Assembly: GCA_947044365.1 (NCBI GenBank)
Contig: OX345636.1
Coordinates: 30,896,466 to 30,960,465 of the forward strand
Length of the DNA: 64,000 nt
Reading direction: 5' to 3'
Source of the DNA: Petrosia ficiformis
Lineage: Eukaryota > Porifera > Demospongiae > Haplosclerida > Petrosiidae
Positions 60,721-64,000 of this stretch are shown here, piece by piece (position 1 is the stretch's first letter; each line of letters opens with the position of its first letter). Below the pieces are notes generated by a model. It did no database searches. It was given only the letters and a program-made list of their open reading frames with translations, and was not told the DNA's origin. The translations under genes were made by a program, and so were the position numbers.

Positions 60721-61235
60721 AAACTGGACATCACTCTATATTATTATTAAGTCATTGTATATCATCATGTAGTCTATAGTTGTTTACAGTTTTAAATCTC
60801 CATTAAGCTGATAGCTCAGTTTTAATGTCCTTTGTTACTGAGCGTAGAAATTAATTAGTTGAATATTCAACTAATTATATATATAATGAAAAGAACTGTC
60901 ACATATGTATATGTATGTACATGTATGTACATGTATGATTGTATGTATGTATGTTACTATATATGTTATTTACTTGCATTTACTAAAACACATTCTACTT
61001 TGATTCTGGAGGTGCTGACTGTACTAGAAATGGTAAAGTTATATATCTTCTGACTCATCTGAAACATAGAGTAAGTATTTCAGTTTTTCAGTCCAATTGT
61101 GAAAGCTCTAGTAGTGTCTATTACCAGTACCTCTGGAGGTACTAGACATGGAACTACATAGAAACTTTTCATAATAATTATTATATAACATACATTTTGC
61201 ATCATTCTGCACAATGTATTGTGAATTTGGGATAC

Positions 61236-61305
61236 ACTGTGCTGATGAGACCCAATAGGTCGAAACAATCTGATCAGTATACATATACTTCAGATTGTCC
61301 ACAGT
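61236..61305 (+). ncRNA. Hammerhead ribozyme (plus strand)
   Basis: Stem I ACTGTG (61236-61241) pairs with CACAGT (61300-61305). Core CTGATGA 61242-61248; stem II GACC-CAATA-GGTC 61249-61261; GAAA 61262-61265; stem III CAATCTG 61266-61272 with CAGATTG 61291-61297; then TC, with cleavage expected after C61299. Every stem pairs perfectly. It is the same family as the copy at 22978-23043 and shares upstream sequence, the loop of stem III differing (18 bp here). No retroelement gene lies next to it. Confidence 0.88.
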
Positions 61306-61558
61306 TGCCCTTACAATAAATAAGGCTGTAGCATATTTATTACCAAAAAATAATTAATTATTAATTAATTAAATGAATTAAATAATTAAATTAACTAAAA
61401 TGGGTGTGATAGAGCTGTGTACATATATCTCATTGGTCAATTACTCACATGATCATTTGGAATAACCATGCGTCGTATAACTCGTCTCTTTCTGTCAAGT
61501 TTCTGAGTGTCTCAAGGTACTACCACAGTCTACCGGTCTCTCTGAAGGTTTTGGTTTT

Positions 61559-61559
61559 T

Positions 61560-61592
<33 letters not shown>
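61559..61592. repeat. (CT)n microsatellite
   Basis: About 34 bp of CT. Confidence 0.9.
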
Positions 61593-61594
<2 letters not shown>

Positions 61595-61752
61595 TTTGGT
61601 GCCGTCTCTTACTTTGGATCATTCCTCAAGCTAGCTTGTTACTACAATCATCTGTTACTACAATCATCTGTTACATTTTGCCGTTTGGAACAGCTCTCTG
61701 AAGATTTTGATTAGTTCCTTGTGTGTTATTATATATAGTTACTGGCTGGGAA

Positions 61753-61883
61753 CATGTGAAATACACGGACTAGCGCTGCTAGAACTACAAGAAGGAATGG
61801 TAACCCTATTTCCTGGGTTCAATGCTAACCTTTCCTTGGGCTTCTCATAGATGTAGTTGCGCTGGTCCGTGTATTTCACATGA
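61753..61883. repeat. Foldback element with ~25-bp arms
   Basis: CATGTGAAATACACGGACTA at 61753 is mirrored by the inverse of CATGTGAAATACACGGACCA ending at about 61883, extending to GCGC and AACTACA. A 130-bp hairpin with a long loop. Confidence 0.65.
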
Positions 61884-61954
61884 TCCAGTTACTGTATAGT
61901 ATGTATCTCTCTCAGATTATATTATAAAACGTGCATCATACATTAATAGACTCG

Positions 61955-63094
61955 ATGGCTTCGGATAAGAAGAGTCTCAAATGTAAAGGTATGTAATTGT
62001 TTGATGTGAGATGTGACTTCAGACACTAAAACCATTAACTATAACTATTGACAGATCTAACCCACCAATTAAACCATTAACATTGTGTTTGCACAATTCA
62101 TAATGTAGTATGTTCAGGTGGTGGTAGAGTGTACGGTATTGATCAGTGGACCACATAATGAATGTATAAATTGTACTAGTCTCAGATTACAAGTAACATC
62201 TCTAGGATGGGCTTAGGCATGTAGTTGTAGTTATTAGCCCTTGCCCGCAGAAGGGTTACTGTAATCATAGTTTTGTCTGTTCCCAAAATTCCAGCAAAAC
62301 TATGAACATTGCACTTTGAAAATACTACCAGCAGACTTCAAATCCTACAAGGATCAAAAGTAACAACATGCTTTTACTAAAACCTTTCTGTTTTAAAAAG
62401 TTATGACAATTTTTATAACTCACGATTGCCATTTCACATCTTTCAGAAGCGTCTTGTAGCAAGAGATTTAACAGAAACACAACTCATCTTGCTTGAAGCT
62501 TATCGCTGTTGAAGCACACCTTGAATCGAGTACAATCAATATCAGTTATTAATAGACTCAATTTGCTTATACAGTATATTTCATCTCTTCTCTTAATCAG
62601 AACCACCCACCCACCCACTCTCACCTCCAAGTACAAAACAAAAGGTGGAGGAGGAATACGATGATAATCCCGGAGCAGTTTTTATTTATAACAAAGACGA
62701 CGAGATTCACAATCTTTTAGCACTACCCTCCGTGGCAAATATTTTGCCTCCGTTACAGCAAGGTAGGAAAAAATTTTATTACTATAAATTATATAAAATA
62801 TATACGCTTTATAATTATATATATATATTTTTACATGTAGGTGGAACATCTCGACAGTCCAGGAACAATCTCCACAGCTGGCTAGACAGCATTGCTATGA
62901 GTATCAGTGGTGGGGATTGCCTGGTATACTCGAATACCAGACGAAGAATACCAGGACTCTATAGAGAGCAGAATTGCACTCGCAATTCGAGTGTGAAATT
63001 ACACAACATACTTTATGGAATGCAGAGTGTCAGAATGCAGGATTATCGGCCGGTCTCTATATTTCTTTTGAGTCGGGAGGGGTGGGGAGGCTGA
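61955..63094 (+). CDS. Small spliced gene of unknown function
   Basis: Exon 1 61955-61988 (MASDKKSLKCK, AAAG|GTATGT), exon 2 62601-62762 (AATCAG|AA..., ends CAAG|GTAGGA), exon 3 from 62841 (CATGTAG|GT...). Both junctions are phase 1 and give one continuous protein: Pro-rich start (EPPTHPLSPPSTKQK), acidic EEEYDDNPGAVFIYNKDDE, then LLALPSVANILPPLQQ and SRQSRNNLHSWLDSIAMSIS. The frame stays open to 63094, or splices at CTG|GTATAC (62922) to an exon not found. No domain recognised. A foldback element and (CT)n lie upstream. The clean splicing supports a real gene. Confidence 0.5.
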
Positions 63095-64000
63095 CCATGC
63101 TTAACAAGCAGTTAGGGCCCTTTATTAATTATTAAGTGAGTTAATTACTCTGGAATCATAGCTTCTAGCTAATTTTACACAAATCAGTACATCCTACCCC
63201 CACCCCCACCCCAACCCCACCCTAATCCCACCCCACCCCCATATATATTAACTATTTATAGTGCACCTTTCTGTGTAAAAACAGTGTTGCAAACCTGCAA
63301 GAACTAGGTAACGATTTCACATGGGTTGGTACATCAACACTATGCAAATGGCCAAAAAAACGCTGTTTGCCCTAAATAACGAGTATGGGGGAATTTTAAT
63401 GGGGTGTCCCACACAATTTGGGGATTCAGTGACCTTGCACATGCAATCCGGTGGGTACCTGAGACATTTCCCATGTAGTGGGGTCATTTGGTTTGCCCCA
63501 GTTGCAGTCAAAATAGGGAGAAAACTGTATTTGAATTAGTCCTACAAAGCGCTTGAGGACTTTCAAGTCCTGGTAACCAAGGTGGTAGAAGTAGTACTCC
63601 ATGTCAGAAAAGGAGCCAAGTTTGGGTAGACAAAGTGAATGGTGGTGCAACAGAGATGCCAGTGTTAAAAATGGGAAGGATTTGAAAAACAAGCTCAGTC
63701 CTGTAAGGGTTACATTTAAGGTCATGTGTGCAATTCCTTGCACATAATAATTATAAACAAAATTGTTGTCCTGGTGTATAAATTGGCCATACCTTCTGAA
63801 GAATGAAAGACCTTTAGCTTAGTTGCAAGTTTTGTCATTGGGACCCTAATTAAGTAACCTGTTGATTAGAACAGCACCCATTGATAACTGGGTACCCAAA
63901 GGTGAGTCCAAAATAGTTAGTGGACTGTGTTGCACAAGGTGTGTAAGATATTTACATGTAACTTCCAGAGTTCAGTTGCACATTTTGTGAACAAAGGACT
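63095..64000. other. No gene seen
   Basis: A C-rich patch (CCCCACCCC repeats, 63197-63240) and otherwise AT-rich sequence. Frames on either strand at 63317-63743 show no domain. Confidence 0.35.

Overview
The window looks like an AT-rich, repeat-laden stretch of a eukaryotic, probably metazoan, nuclear genome. It has short spliceosomal introns with GTAAGT donors (57-nt introns near 33.2-33.8 kb), very long (TA)n and (TG)n tracts, and several relics resembling transposon proteins common in sponges and cnidarians. A marine sponge is my best guess, but this is inference from style, not from a marker gene. There is no bacterial gene organisation, and I found no rRNA or tRNA gene. Almost every recognisable coding block belongs to a transposable element (TE).

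Layout: 1-4.6 kb holds a RecQ-like helicase remnant, a LINE endonuclease remnant and a broken minus-strand gene split by a small hAT element with a perfect 8-bp duplication. A small element with inverted ends lies at 4.97-5.73 kb. A spliced gene of unknown function lies at 6.1-8.97 kb. A TTAA-type (piggyBac-like) repeat lies at 9.28-9.91 kb. From 10.1 to 14.7 kb there is a zinc-knuckle ORF, a RecQ-like C-terminus, a decayed DUF6589-type gene and a decayed coiled-coil gene. A 2.1-kb BED-finger hAT element with an exact target duplication lies at 14.95-17.08 kb. The 17-23 kb region is mostly non-coding, with long hairpins and one hammerhead ribozyme. A Mutator-like element carrying a USP-type deubiquitinase fragment and a PHD finger lies at about 24.98-27.30 kb; a short deletion derivative of it sits at 11.92-12.38 kb. 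piggyBac and PIF1-helicase fragments lie at 28.8-31.0 kb.

The centrepiece is a three-level nest from 31.25 to 43.06 kb. A TTAA-type repeat was split at a TA by a pogo-like DNA transposon (31343-42498), which was in turn hit by a young Ty3/gypsy LTR retrotransposon (35773-41538, LTRs differing at one base). The uninterrupted paralogue at 9.28-9.91 kb shows the empty site. The pogo-like element appears to encode one spliced protein: HTH plus DDD transposase, an array of tandemly duplicated 72-nt exons, a Ulp1/C48 SUMO-type protease with all catalytic residues, and a PHD-like finger.

Further right come tandem hairpin repeats (43.5-44.0 kb), a second multidomain element at 49.2-52.2 kb (Mutator-like transposase, CxCG knuckles, PHD finger, OTU-type deubiquitinase), a Penelope-like retroelement with GIY-YIG endonuclease (52.2-55.8 kb), a ladder of (TG)n-bounded direct repeats (56.9-60.4 kb), a second intact hammerhead ribozyme (61.24-61.31 kb) and a small spliced gene of unknown function (61.96-63.09 kb).

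The recurring theme is that three unrelated-looking DNA transposons in 27 kb each carry a different class of ubiquitin/SUMO protease (USP, Ulp1, OTU), always with a PHD-type zinc finger. This is the observation most worth following up.
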